Shown here one piece after another: positions 1 to 9,560 of a DNA stretch of 64,000 nt. The notes under the pieces were generated by a model. That model saw only the letters and a list, made by a program, of their open reading frames with translations, was not told the origin of the DNA and made no database searches. Source of the stretch: Pseudomonas fluorescens (lineage in GTDB: Bacteria; Pseudomonadota; Gammaproteobacteria; Pseudomonadales; Pseudomonadaceae); NCBI RefSeq assembly GCF_019212185.1, contig NZ_CP078138.1:4880501-4944500 (forward strand), in the 5' to 3' direction. Every line of letters begins with the position of its first letter. Position 1 is the stretch's first letter. The translations under genes and the position numbers were made by a program.

Positions 1-650
<650 letters not shown>

Positions 651-667
651 TCAATCGAGGACTCGAC

Positions 668-1105
668 ATGCGCTCTCTATCCTTACCCGTGCTGCTCGCC
701 AGCGCCCTGTTCTGCTCGGCCCTGCAGGCGCAAACTTTTGAAGTGAAAATGCTCACCCGTGGTGCCGCTGGCAGCATGGTCTACGAGCCGGATTACCTGC
801 GTATCGAGCCCGGTGACAGTGTCAGGTTCATTCCCAGCCAAAGCGGGCACAACGCCGCTTCGGTCGCGGGGCTACTGCCGGCAGGGGCTACTGCGTTCAA
901 GGGCAAAATCAATCAGGAGATCGAGCAGGTTTTCGACATCCCTGGCCTGTATGGCATCCAATGCACCCCGCATCTGGCCATGGGCATGGTGATGCTGATC
1001 CAGGTCGGTCCAACCACCACCCAGCCAGCCGAAATCCCGTCAGCCTTGCCAAAGCGTGCCACCGAGCGTTTCAGCCGTCTGTTGCAGCACCAGCAGGCTC
1101 AATAG
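668..1105 (+). CDS. Pseudoazurin-like type 1 copper protein
   Basis: This 145-residue protein begins with a signal peptide (about residues 1-21, ending ALQA). The cupredoxin fold shows the pseudoazurin ligand spacing: His61, then Cys99, His102 and Met107 in QCTPHLAMGM. The His-to-Cys gap of 38 residues matches the classical pseudoazurins. Such proteins carry electrons in the periplasm, often to nitrite or nitrous oxide reductase, but no denitrification gene is visible here. The ATG has a GAGGA ribosome site. It sits 17 bases after an iron/heme-type ABC ATPase. Its 3' end overlaps the convergent acetyltransferase gene by 35 bases. Residues after about 115 form a charged tail not needed for the fold. 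Confidence 0.85.
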   Translation: MRSLSLPVLLASALFCSALQAQTFEVKMLTRGAAGSMVYEPDYLRIEPGDSVRFIPSQSGHNAASVAGLLPAGATAFKGKINQEIEQVFDIPGLYGIQCTPHLAMGMVMLIQVGPTTTQPAEIPSALPKRATERFSRLLQHQQAQ

Positions 1106-1592
1106 TCGCCAGTTGGAATTCCATATGGGTGGTCTGCCACAGCGGATCAGCCTCGACATCGATGATCGCGAAGCCCTGGCGAATCCAGAAATCAATGGCG
1201 CCGGGAAGGAAGGGATGGGTGTGCAGGTAGACCACCTGCACGCCGTCCGCCTGGGCCAGGGCCAGCAAGGCGCCGTACAACTGCGCCGCCAGACCGACTC
1301 GTCGGTAAGCCGGCAGGACGAACAGCCGAACCACCTCGACCACTTTGCGGCCGCGATAATCCAGCTGGGGGAAACGTCCGTCGTACGGCAGGTAGCCGAT
1401 CGTGGCGACGATCAGCCCGTCGACCCGCGCCACCAGAAACCGCCCGTCACCGCGCAGATAGACCGCCTCGAAATGCGCCAGATCAGCCGGCAGGCCGCTG
1501 GCGCTGAGCTTGGGAAACAACTCGGCGCGGACCTGTTGAACGAAGGTCAGGACCTCGGGGATTTCTGTGGCGGTGACAGGGTGAAATTTCAA
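1071..1592 (-). CDS. GNAT family N-acetyltransferase
   Basis: The 173-residue protein has the GNAT acetyl-CoA motif A in the stretch VVRLFVLPAYRRVGLAAQL (about residues 87-105), with RRVGLA as the pyrophosphate-binding turn. A FWIRQGF motif B-like segment follows. The acceptor substrate is unknown. The only reasonable start is TTG at 1592, preceded by AGGAA about ten bases upstream; no in-frame ATG or GTG fits. The gene is convergent with the cupredoxin gene and overlaps its end. It lies downstream of the OsmC-YcaO gene on the same strand with a 66-base gap. Confidence 0.8.
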   Translation of the reverse strand: MKFHPVTATEIPEVLTFVQQVRAELFPKLSASGLPADLAHFEAVYLRGDGRFLVARVDGLIVATIGYLPYDGRFPQLDYRGRKVVEVVRLFVLPAYRRVGLAAQLYGALLALAQADGVQVVYLHTHPFLPGAIDFWIRQGFAIIDVEADPLWQTTHMEFQLATIEPAGAATDG

Positions 1593-1658
1593 AATGCTAT
1601 TCCTGTTTCTGACACACCGCAGAGCCCCCTGTCGCTTGCAAGCCAGCGCCTACAGCCG

Positions 1659-3857
1659 TCAAACACCCGCGACTTTGGCCCGTGCCGCATGCAGTTTCTT
1701 GTAGCTGTCGATCAACCGCAGGTGCCGATCCAGCCCTTCGAGCTTCATGCTGGTTGGCGTCAGGCCATGGAAGCGCACGCTGCCGTTGACCGAACCAATC
1801 GCCGCGTCCATTCGCTCGTTGCCAAACATACGACGGAAGTTGACCTCGTAGTCCGCCAGCTCCAGGTCTTCGTCCAACTCCATCTCCAGCACTGCGTTCA
1901 CTGCCTGGTAGAACAGGCCGCGCTCGACGGTGTTGTCGTTGTACTGCAGGAAGGCTTCCACCGCGTCCTTCGCCTCTTCGAACTGTTGCAGGGCGAGGTA
2001 GATCAGCAGTTTCAGCTCGAGGATGGTCAACTGGCCCCAGGCCGTGTTGTCGTCGAACTCGATACCGATCAGGGTGGTGATGTCGGTGTAATCGTCCAGC
2101 TCGCTTTCCACCAGGCGCTCGCCCAGGGCCTTCAGTTCGGCGTCGTCGAGGCTGTGCAGATTGAGGATGTCGGCACGGAAGAACAGCGCCTTGTTGGTGT
2201 TGTCCCAGATCAGGTCGTCCAACGGATAGATTTCCGAATAGTCCGGCACCAGGATCCGGCAGGCCGTGGCACCGAAGTGCTCATACACCGCCATGTACAC
2301 CTGCTTGCCCATGTCTTCGAGAATCTTGAACAGGGTCGCGGCTTCTTCGGCGTTGGAGTTTTCGCCTTCGCTGGTGAAGTCCCACTCGACAAACTCGTAA
2401 TCCGACTGGGCGCTGAAGAAGCGCCACGAGACCACGCCGCTGGAGTCGATGAAGTGCTCGACGAAGTTGTTCGGCTCGGTCACCGCGTGGCCTTCGAAGG
2501 TCGGCAGCGGCAAATCGTTCAAGCCCTCGAAACTGCGGCCCTGAAGCAATTCGGTGAGGCTGCGTTCCAGCGCCACTTCCAGGCTCGGGTGCGCGCCGAA
2601 CGAGGCGAATACACCGCCGGTGCGCGGGTTCATCAGGGTCACGCACATCACCGGGAATTCACCGCCCAGCGAAGCATCCTTGACCAGCACCGGGAAGCCC
2701 TGCTCCTCCAACCCCTGGATCCCGGCAAGAATCGCCGGGTACTTGGCCAGCACTTCCTGCGGTACGTCCGGCAGGGCGAACTCGCCTTCGATGATTTCGC
2801 GCTTCACCGCCCGCTCGAAGATCTCCGACAGGCACTGCACCTGGGCTTCAGCCAGGGTATTGCCGGCACTCATGCCGTTGCTCAGGAACAGGTTTTCGAT
2901 CAGGTTCGACGGGAAATACACCACTTCGCCATCGGACTGGCGCACGAACGGCAAGGACACGATGCCCCGCTCTTCGTTACCTGAGTTGGTGTCGAACAGG
3001 TGCGAGCCACGCAACTCGCCATCTCGGTTGTAGATCTTCAGGCAGTGCGGATCGAGGATTTCTGGCGGCAGTTCATCCTTGCGACCTGGCTGGAACCAGC
3101 GCTCGTCCGGGTAATGCACGAACGCCGCGTTGGCGATGTCTTCGCCCCAGAACTGATCGTTATAGAAGAAGTTGCAGTTCAGCCGCTCGATAAACTCGCC
3201 CAAGGCAGAGGCCAGTGCGCCTTCCTTGGTGGCGCCTTTGCCATTGGTGAAGCACATCGGCGAATGGGCATCGCGGATATGCAGCGACCAGACGTTGGGC
3301 ACGATGTTGCGCCATGAAGCGATTTCGATCTTCATCCCCAGGTCGGCGAGGATGCCCGACATGTTGGCGATGGTCTGCTCCAGCGGTAGGTCCTTGCCGA
3401 CGATGAAGGTGCTGGCGTCCGCCGCCGAGTTAGGCATCAGCAGCGCCTGAGCATCGGCGTCGAGGTTGTCCACCTCTTCGATAACGAACTCCGGCCCGGC
3501 CTGCACCACTTTTTTCACCGTGCAGCGGTCGATGGATCGCAGGATGCCCTGGCGGTCCTTGTCGGAAATATCGGCCGGCAGTTCAACCTGGATCTTGAAG
3601 ATCTGGTTGTAGCGATTTTCCGGGTCGACGATGTTGTTCTGCGACAGCCGGATGTTCTCGGTGGGAATGTTGCGCGTGCTGCAGTACAGCTTCACGAAGT
3701 ACGCCGCACACAGGGCCGACGAGGCCAGGAAGTAATCGAACGGCCCTGGAGCCGAGCCATCACCCTTGTAGCGAATCGGTTGGTCGGCAATCACCGTGAA
3801 GTCATCGAACTTGGCTTCAAGTCGGAGGTTGTCGAGAAAATTAACCTTGATTTCCAT
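1659..3857 (-). CDS. OsmC-YcaO fusion protein
   Basis: A 732-residue protein. Residues 1 to about 140 are an OsmC-like domain, with Cys50 in the helix ASSALCAAYF and Cys112 in DRCTVKK as the likely redox pair. The rest is a YcaO ATP-dependent cyclodehydratase domain plus a helical C-terminal repeat region (about 600-710). E. coli YcaO is about 586 residues, so the extra length equals the OsmC domain. E. coli YcaO is reported to assist RimO in beta-methylthiolation of ribosomal protein S12. No precursor peptide or dehydrogenase of a thiazole/oxazole natural-product cluster is nearby, so a housekeeping modification role is more likely. The ATG start is at 3857. The gene is divergent from the NAGGN operon. 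Confidence 0.88.
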   Translation of the reverse strand: MEIKVNFLDNLRLEAKFDDFTVIADQPIRYKGDGSAPGPFDYFLASSALCAAYFVKLYCSTRNIPTENIRLSQNNIVDPENRYNQIFKIQVELPADISDKDRQGILRSIDRCTVKKVVQAGPEFVIEEVDNLDADAQALLMPNSAADASTFIVGKDLPLEQTIANMSGILADLGMKIEIASWRNIVPNVWSLHIRDAHSPMCFTNGKGATKEGALASALGEFIERLNCNFFYNDQFWGEDIANAAFVHYPDERWFQPGRKDELPPEILDPHCLKIYNRDGELRGSHLFDTNSGNEERGIVSLPFVRQSDGEVVYFPSNLIENLFLSNGMSAGNTLAEAQVQCLSEIFERAVKREIIEGEFALPDVPQEVLAKYPAILAGIQGLEEQGFPVLVKDASLGGEFPVMCVTLMNPRTGGVFASFGAHPSLEVALERSLTELLQGRSFEGLNDLPLPTFEGHAVTEPNNFVEHFIDSSGVVSWRFFSAQSDYEFVEWDFTSEGENSNAEEAATLFKILEDMGKQVYMAVYEHFGATACRILVPDYSEIYPLDDLIWDNTNKALFFRADILNLHSLDDAELKALGERLVESELDDYTDITTLIGIEFDDNTAWGQLTILELKLLIYLALQQFEEAKDAVEAFLQYNDNTVERGLFYQAVNAVLEMELDEDLELADYEVNFRRMFGNERMDAAIGSVNGSVRFHGLTPTSMKLEGLDRHLRLIDSYKKLHAARAKVAGV

Positions 3858-4191
3858 AAGGGATTACCAAAAAAGTCTAGCGAAACTGAATGGGCGCGAT
3901 TATCCGGGTTTTACGCCGGCAGTAGTGTCCTTTCAGTGAAAAAAGCCCGCCAAGCCACGACCGTTGGTAAATTTTATTGAACGATCGCGGCGCCCGGTCA
4001 CTCGAAAAACCCAGACCATCAGCCGTGGCGGCACGCAAATGCCGCCCGGTTCGGTGCATAACGCTACTGGTCGAGCGCGCTGCGCAAGCAGGTGCCGCCT
4101 GAAAAGCCGTACAGAGTGCAAATGCTGCAATCAGCGGTACACCTAAGCCACCAGTAGCGACACACATGCCGAAAAAAAGGGCTTGGACTAC
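3858..4191. other. Divergent intergenic region between OsmC-YcaO and NAGGN operon
   Basis: This 334-base stretch holds no convincing gene. It must carry the promoters of the leftward OsmC-YcaO gene and the rightward osmolyte operon. There is an AT-rich patch near 3960-3985 (GGTAAATTTTATTGAACG). I could not assign -35/-10 boxes or an extracytoplasmic sigma-factor promoter with confidence, although osmotic induction of the operon is expected. Confidence 0.5.
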
Positions 4192-5964
4192 ATGTGCGGA
4201 TTAGCTGGCGAGTTACGTTTTGATCTTCAACCGGCCGACCTGGCGGCCATCGAACGCATCACCCATCATCTGGCACCTCGTGGCCCCGACGCCTGGGGTT
4301 TTCATAGCCAGGGGCCGATTGCCCTGGGCCATCGCCGCCTGAAAATCATGGACCTGTCGGACGGATCGGCGCAGCCGATGATCGATAACGTCCTGGGCCT
4401 GTCCCTGGCCTTCAATGGCGCGATCTACAACTTCCCGGAATTGCGCGCCGAGCTGGAAGGCCTGGGCTATGCGTTCCATTCCGGTGGCGACACCGAAGTT
4501 CTGCTCAAGGGCTACCACGCCTGGGGCGAAGCGCTGCTGCCGAAACTCAATGGCATGTTTGCCTTTGCCATCTGGGAGCGCGATGCCAAGCGCCTGTTCA
4601 TCGCCCGCGATCGTCTCGGGGTCAAGCCGCTGTACCTGTCGCGCACCGATCAGCGCCTGCGCTTCGCCTCAGCCTTGCCGGCGCTGCTCAAGGGCGGCGA
4701 CATCACGCCGATTCTCGATCCCGTCGCGCTGAACCACTACCTGAACTTCCACGCCGTGGTGCCGGCGCCGCGTACCCTGTTGGCCGGCATTGAAAAACTG
4801 CCGCCAGCGAGCTGGATGCGCATCGAGGCCGACGGCCGCACCGAGCAGAAAACCTGGTGGACCCTGCCCTACGGCCCACGCGCCGACGAGCAGAATCTGA
4901 CCCTCGAAGACTGGCGTGACCGGGTTCTCGACAGCACCCGCGAAGCCGTGGCGATTCGTCAACGGGCAGCGGTGGACGTTGGTGTGCTGCTGTCCGGCGG
5001 CGTCGATTCGAGCCTGCTGGTGGGGCTGTTGCGTGAAGTAGGCGTTGAGGATCTGTCGACCTTTTCCATCGGCTTTCAGGATGCCGGCGGCGAGCGCGGC
5101 GACGAATTCCAGTATTCCGACCTGATCGCCAAGCACTACGGCACCCGCCATCACCAGCTGCGCATCGACGAAAAAGAAATCATCGAGCAATTGCCGGCGG
5201 CCTTTCGGGCGATGAGCGAGCCGATGGTCAGCCACGACTGCATTGCCTTTTATCTGTTGTCCCGTGAGGTGGCCAAACACTGCAAGGTGGTTCAAAGCGG
5301 TCAGGGTGCCGACGAACTGTTTGCCGGCTACCACTGGTACCCGCAGGTAGATGCCGCAAGCGATCCATACGCGGCCTATCGCCAGGCGTTTTTCGACCGC
5401 AGTTACGAGGACTACGCCGCCACGGTGCAACCGCAGTGGATGACCGACCATGATGCGGCCGGTGACTTCGTCCGCGAGCATTTCGCCCAGCCCGGCGCCG
5501 AAGCGCCTGTGGATAAAGCGCTGCGCCTGGACAGCACGGTGATGCTGGTCGACGACCCGGTCAAGCGTGTGGATAACATGACCATGGCCTGGGGTCTGGA
5601 GGCGCGCACGCCGTTTCTCGACTACCGCCTGGTGGAGTTGTCCGCCCGGGTGCCGGGCAAATTCAAGCTGCCGGACGGTGGCAAGCAAGTGCTCAAGGAA
5701 GCGGCGCGGCTGGTGATCCCCAGCGAGGTGATCGACCGCAAGAAAGGCTATTTCCCGGTGCCCGGGCTCAAGCATTTGCAGGGCGACACCCTGAATTGGG
5801 TGCGCGAGTTGCTGCTCGACCCAAGCCAGGACCGTGGCCTGTTCAATCCGGCGATGCTCGATCGCCTGCTCACCGACCCGCAGGGCCAACTGACCCCGCT
5901 GCGCGGCTCCAAGCTGTGGCAACTGGCGGCGCTGAACCTGTGGCTCAGCGAACAAGGAATCTGA
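4192..5964 (+). CDS. N-acetylglutaminylglutamine amidotransferase (AsnB-like)
   Basis: This 590-residue enzyme resembles class II asparagine synthetases. The start was placed at the ATG of MCGLAG because Cys2 must become the N-terminal nucleophile of the glutaminase domain (about residues 1-200). An upstream TTG would bury it. The synthetase domain has the PP-loop SGGVDSS beginning at Ser268. It is followed immediately by the GNAT/ATP-grasp synthetase and the M42 peptidase. That trio marks the route to the osmoprotectant N-acetylglutaminylglutamine amide (NAGGN), so the enzyme should amidate the dipeptide C-terminus rather than make asparagine. The next gene starts 3 bases after the stop, indicating coupled translation. 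Confidence 0.92.
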   Translation: MCGLAGELRFDLQPADLAAIERITHHLAPRGPDAWGFHSQGPIALGHRRLKIMDLSDGSAQPMIDNVLGLSLAFNGAIYNFPELRAELEGLGYAFHSGGDTEVLLKGYHAWGEALLPKLNGMFAFAIWERDAKRLFIARDRLGVKPLYLSRTDQRLRFASALPALLKGGDITPILDPVALNHYLNFHAVVPAPRTLLAGIEKLPPASWMRIEADGRTEQKTWWTLPYGPRADEQNLTLEDWRDRVLDSTREAVAIRQRAAVDVGVLLSGGVDSSLLVGLLREVGVEDLSTFSIGFQDAGGERGDEFQYSDLIAKHYGTRHHQLRIDEKEIIEQLPAAFRAMSEPMVSHDCIAFYLLSREVAKHCKVVQSGQGADELFAGYHWYPQVDAASDPYAAYRQAFFDRSYEDYAATVQPQWMTDHDAAGDFVREHFAQPGAEAPVDKALRLDSTVMLVDDPVKRVDNMTMAWGLEARTPFLDYRLVELSARVPGKFKLPDGGKQVLKEAARLVIPSEVIDRKKGYFPVPGLKHLQGDTLNWVRELLLDPSQDRGLFNPAMLDRLLTDPQGQLTPLRGSKLWQLAALNLWLSEQGI

Positions 5965-5967
5965 TCA

Positions 5968-7710
5968 ATGAAACCTCACGCCACAGCCCTCAACCAGCGC
6001 TTGCTGCGCGGCCAAGCGCCGTCCTATGAACGCCTGCAGGCGCGTTTTGCCGAAGACGGCAACAGCAGCGGCGAGCCGATTGCCGTGCATTGCGGCTGGG
6101 GGCGCTTGCTGATCGGCCACACCTTTCCCGACGCGGCGAGCCTGGCCGGTGAACTGGCCCACGAACAACCCGGCGAGCGTGACATCGCCCTCTACGTTGC
6201 CGCACCCCAGCAGGTGCTGGGGCTGGAACCGACGCAGCTGTTTCTCGACCCCTCCGACACCCTGCGCCTGTGGTTCAGCGACTATCGCCAGGCGACCCGG
6301 GTGTTCCGCGGTTTTCGCATCCGCCGTGCCCAGAGCGCGACGGACTGGCAAGCGATCAACCGGCTGTACCAACTGCGCAACATGCTGCCGATCGACCCCG
6401 AACGCCTGACACCCCGTCACCATGGCGGGCCGGTGTACTGGCTGGCCGAGGACGAAGACAGCGGCGCGGTGATCGGCAGCGTCATGGGTCTCAATCATCA
6501 CAAGGCGTTCCACGACCCGGAGCACGGCAGCAGCCTCTGGTGCCTGGCGGTCGATCCGCAGTGCACGCGGCCCGGGGTCGGCGAGGTGCTGGTGCGTCAC
6601 CTGATCGAGCATTTCATGAGTCGTGGCTTGAGCTACCTCGACCTCTCGGTGTTGCACGACAACCGCCAGGCCAAGCAGCTTTACGCCAAGCTGGGGTTTC
6701 GCACGCTGTCGACCTTCGCCATCAAGCGCAAGAACGGCATCAATCAGCCGCTGTTCCTCGGCCCGGGACCCGAAGCCGAGTTCAATCCTTACGCGCGAAT
6801 CATTGTCGAGGAAGCCCACCGGCGCGGCATCGATGTGCAGGTCGATGACGCCCAGGCCGGCATGTTCACTCTGAGTCACGGTGGGCGCCGGGTGCGTTGC
6901 CGCGAATCCCTCAGCGACCTGACCAGCGCCATCAGCATGAGCCTGTGCCAGGACAAAAGCCTGACCCACAAAGTGCTCAAGGCCGCCGGTCTTAATCTTC
7001 CCGCGCAGCAACTGGCGGGCAATGCCGACGACAACCTGGCGTTTCTCGACGAGCATCAACGGGTGGTGGTCAAGCCGCTGGACGGCGAGCAGGGCCAGGG
7101 CGTGGCGGTGGATTTGCAGCAGATCGACGAGGTGCAGCAGGCCATCGACGCCGCCCGTGCCTTCGACAGTCGGGTGCTGCTGGAAAGCTTCCACGAAGGC
7201 CTCGACCTGCGCATCCTAGTCATTGGCTTCGAAGTGGCGGCAGCGGCGATTCGCCGTCCGGCAGAGATCATCGGCGACGGCCAGCACAGGATTCAGGCCC
7301 TGATCGAGGCGCAAAGCCGGCGGCGCCAGGCCGCCACCCATGGCGAAAGCAAGATCCCGCTGGACCACGAAACCGAACGTACCCTGCAAAGTGCCGGCTA
7401 CCACTACGACACCGTTCTGCCAGCTGGCGAGCGGTTGTTCGTGCGACGTACCGCCAATCTGCATACCGGCGGCACCCTGGAAGACGTCACCGCGATCCTC
7501 CATCCAACCCTGGTCGACGCCGCCGTGCGCGCCGCCCGCGCTCTCGACATCCCGATGGTCGGCCTCGACCTGATGGTGCCCGCGGCAGACCAGCCGGATT
7601 ATGTATTCATCGAAGCCAACGAGCGCGCCGGGCTGGCCAACCATGAGCCGCAACCGGTGGCAGAGCGTTTTGTCGACCTGCTGTTTCCCCACAGTCATGT
7701 GGCGATTTGA
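5968..7710 (+). CDS. ngg: N-acetylglutaminylglutamine synthetase (GNAT + ATP-grasp)
   Basis: A 580-residue bifunctional protein. A GNAT acetyltransferase domain spans about residues 100-260 (GVGEVLVRHLIEHF as acetyl-CoA loop, then a FAIKRKN segment). A C-terminal ATP-grasp ligase covers about 310-575, with VVKPLDGEQGQGV as the nucleotide-binding strand and FIEANERAGL as the metal-binding end. The domains fit N-acetylation of glutamine and ATP-dependent joining of a second glutamine, giving the dipeptide amidated by the upstream gene product. It sits between the amidotransferase and the M42 peptidase, with 3- and 29-base gaps. The GNAT/ATP-grasp fusion resembles cyanophycin-synthetase-like proteins, but the gene order decides the call. 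Confidence 0.92.
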   Translation: MKPHATALNQRLLRGQAPSYERLQARFAEDGNSSGEPIAVHCGWGRLLIGHTFPDAASLAGELAHEQPGERDIALYVAAPQQVLGLEPTQLFLDPSDTLRLWFSDYRQATRVFRGFRIRRAQSATDWQAINRLYQLRNMLPIDPERLTPRHHGGPVYWLAEDEDSGAVIGSVMGLNHHKAFHDPEHGSSLWCLAVDPQCTRPGVGEVLVRHLIEHFMSRGLSYLDLSVLHDNRQAKQLYAKLGFRTLSTFAIKRKNGINQPLFLGPGPEAEFNPYARIIVEEAHRRGIDVQVDDAQAGMFTLSHGGRRVRCRESLSDLTSAISMSLCQDKSLTHKVLKAAGLNLPAQQLAGNADDNLAFLDEHQRVVVKPLDGEQGQGVAVDLQQIDEVQQAIDAARAFDSRVLLESFHEGLDLRILVIGFEVAAAAIRRPAEIIGDGQHRIQALIEAQSRRRQAATHGESKIPLDHETERTLQSAGYHYDTVLPAGERLFVRRTANLHTGGTLEDVTAILHPTLVDAAVRAARALDIPMVGLDLMVPAADQPDYVFIEANERAGLANHEPQPVAERFVDLLFPHSHVAI

Positions 7711-7739
7711 CCAGCGCCCCTACCCTTTCAGGAGTTCCA

Positions 7740-8930
7740 ATGACCGGTAAGATTCCAGAACCCGATCTCGCGTACCTGCAAAAAGTCCTGCTGGAAATGC
7801 TCGCGATTCCCAGCCCCACCGGCTTCACCGACACCATCGTGCGGTATGTCGCAGAACGCCTCGAAGAACTGGGCATCCCTTTTGAACTGACTCGGCGCGG
7901 GACCATCCGCGCGACCCTCAAGGGCCAGAAAAACAGTCCCGACCGCGCCGTTTCCGCGCATTTGGACACCATCGGCGCCAGCGTCCGCGCAATCAAGGAC
8001 AACGGTCGCCTGACCCTCGCCCCGGTGGGCTGCTGGTCGAGCCGCTTCGCCGAGGGCAGTCGCGTCAGTCTGTTTACCGATACCGGGGTGATCCGTGGGA
8101 GCGTGTTGCCACTAATGGCCTCCGGACATGCCTTTAACACGGCGGTGGACGAACTGCCGGTCAGTTGGGACCACGTCGAACTGCGCCTGGATGCCTACTG
8201 CGCCACCCGGGCCGACTGCGATTCGCTGGGGATCAGCGTCGGCGACTTCGTCGCCTTCGACCCGCTGCCCGAATTCACCGAAAGCGGCCATATCAGCGCC
8301 CGCCATCTGGACGACAAGGCTGGCGTCGCCGCGCTGCTGGCCGCGCTCAAGGCAATCGTCGAGAGTGATGAGCCGCTGATGATCGACTGTCATCCCCTGT
8401 TCACCATCACCGAGGAAACCGGCAGCGGTGCGGCGGCGGCGTTACCCTGGGATGTCAGCGAATTCGTCGGCATCGACATCGCCCCGGTCGCCCCCGGCCA
8501 ACACTCCAGCGAACACGCGGTCAGCGTGGCCATGCAAGACTCCGCCGGGCCTTACGACTATCACCTGTCGCGACACTTGTTGCACCTGGCCAGCGCCAAC
8601 GAACTGCCGGTGCGTCGCGATCTGTTCCGTTATTACTTCAGTGACGCCCACTCCGCGGTCACCGCCGGCCACGACATCCGCACCGCCCTGCTGGCCTTCG
8701 GTTGCGACGCCACCCACGGTTACGAGCGCACCCACATCGACAGCCTGGCAGCCTTGAGTCGCCTGCTCGGCGCCTACATCCTCAGCCCTCCGGTATTTGC
8801 CAGCGATGCGCAGCCGGCCAAGGGTTCGCTGGACCGCTTCAGCCATCAGATCGAACATGACGCGCAAATGGAAAGCGAGACCCGGGTGCCGTCGGTGGAC
8901 AGCCTGGTAGGACAGCGCTCAACCGACTGA
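7740..8930 (+). CDS. NAGGN-system M42 family metallopeptidase
   Basis: A 396-residue member of the M42 glutamyl aminopeptidase/cellulase family. Metal-site segments are visible in order: SAHLDTIG, ARHLDDKAG (bridging Asp), TITEETGSG (catalytic Glu pair), GIDIAPV, and a late FSDAHSAV/ATHGYERTH region. The start was set at the ATG at 7740, which has AGGAG seven bases upstream; an upstream alternative lacks a site. In pseudomonads this is the third gene of the NAGGN trio and may trim or recycle the dipeptide osmolyte, although its true substrate has not been shown to my knowledge. It is probably cotranscribed with the two genes before it. Confidence 0.9.
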   Translation: MTGKIPEPDLAYLQKVLLEMLAIPSPTGFTDTIVRYVAERLEELGIPFELTRRGTIRATLKGQKNSPDRAVSAHLDTIGASVRAIKDNGRLTLAPVGCWSSRFAEGSRVSLFTDTGVIRGSVLPLMASGHAFNTAVDELPVSWDHVELRLDAYCATRADCDSLGISVGDFVAFDPLPEFTESGHISARHLDDKAGVAALLAALKAIVESDEPLMIDCHPLFTITEETGSGAAAALPWDVSEFVGIDIAPVAPGQHSSEHAVSVAMQDSAGPYDYHLSRHLLHLASANELPVRRDLFRYYFSDAHSAVTAGHDIRTALLAFGCDATHGYERTHIDSLAALSRLLGAYILSPPVFASDAQPAKGSLDRFSHQIEHDAQMESETRVPSVDSLVGQRSTD

Positions 8931-8998
8931 GGGCAGACGCCTACTGGAAGTGTGGGGTGAAGCGCCGTAGCATCAGCGAATTGATGACCGAGGTAGTT

Positions 8999-9226
8999 AT
9001 GCTGATCCCCCACGAGCAACTTGAAGTCGACACCCTGACCCGCCTGATCGAAGACTTCGTCACCCGCGACGGCACCGACAACGGTGACGACACCCCTTTG
9101 CAAACCCGCGTACTGCGGGTGCGCAATGCCCTGAGTAAAGGCCAGGCGGTGATTGTCTTTGATCCCGAAAGCGAGCAGTGCCAGCTTATGCTCAAGCACG
9201 ACGTGCCCAAGCACCTGTTCGACTGA
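8999..9226 (+). CDS. YheU family protein (UPF0270)
   Basis: A 75-residue acidic protein beginning MLIPHEQLEVDTLTRLIEDF, which matches the start and length of E. coli YheU. The family has no established function. The ATG at 8999 was chosen over upstream starts because family members begin at this MLIP sequence and a GAGG ribosome site (8990-8993) precedes it. It lies 68 bases after the M42 peptidase and may be read through from it. It converges with the CsrA gene with only 4 bases between the stop codons and no hairpin terminator. Confidence 0.85.
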   Translation: MLIPHEQLEVDTLTRLIEDFVTRDGTDNGDDTPLQTRVLRVRNALSKGQAVIVFDPESEQCQLMLKHDVPKHLFD

Positions 9227-9230
9227 ATAT

Positions 9231-9419
9231 TCAGCCCCGCACCTCCTTGCGCAGGCGCTTGGCATGAATGCGCTCATAGATTTCGCAACGGTAGACGTTA
9301 ACGTGTCGCGGGGCTTCGATGCCGAAGCGCACGTTGCCGCCACTCACGGCGAGGATGCGTACCGTGATGGTGTCGCCAATGGAGATCTGTTCACCGATAG
9401 CGCGGCTGAGAACGAGCAT
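9231..9419 (-). CDS. csrA: CsrA/RsmA-family RNA-binding translational regulator (RsmI-like paralogue)
   Basis: A 62-residue protein starting [10 protein letters not shown], with Arg44 of the RNA-binding surface kept in [11 protein letters not shown]. CsrA proteins bind GGA motifs in 5' leaders as dimers and repress translation; in pseudomonads they are antagonised by RsmX/Y/Z RNAs. The MLVLSR start and the C-terminal KRLRKEVRG differ from what I recall of RsmA and RsmE (both start MLILTR), so this is more likely the third paralogue. AAGGA precedes the ATG. No GacA-type regulatory RNA gene is evident beside it. Confidence 0.9.
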   Translation of the reverse strand: MLVLSRAIGEQISIGDTITVRILAVSGGNVRFGIEAPRHVNVYRCEIYERIHAKRLRKEVRG

Positions 9420-9560
9420 GGCTGTAGTCCTTGAGGTAACCGGGCCCTGAAGATGGCCGGGTTGTGCCGGCCCTTCAAGACAGCCGCGGGAAATCAGCCA
9501 CCTCCTACACGCTAGATCGAATTACCCTACAGACATCCCTTGCAAAGCGGCGGTTTTGCC

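Noticed and set aside
1056..2984. Long open frame antisense to the OsmC-YcaO gene
   Set aside because: High GC and codon-position bias of the real gene leave the opposite strand open. The translation has no domain and is rich in Gln, Arg and Val typical of shadow frames.
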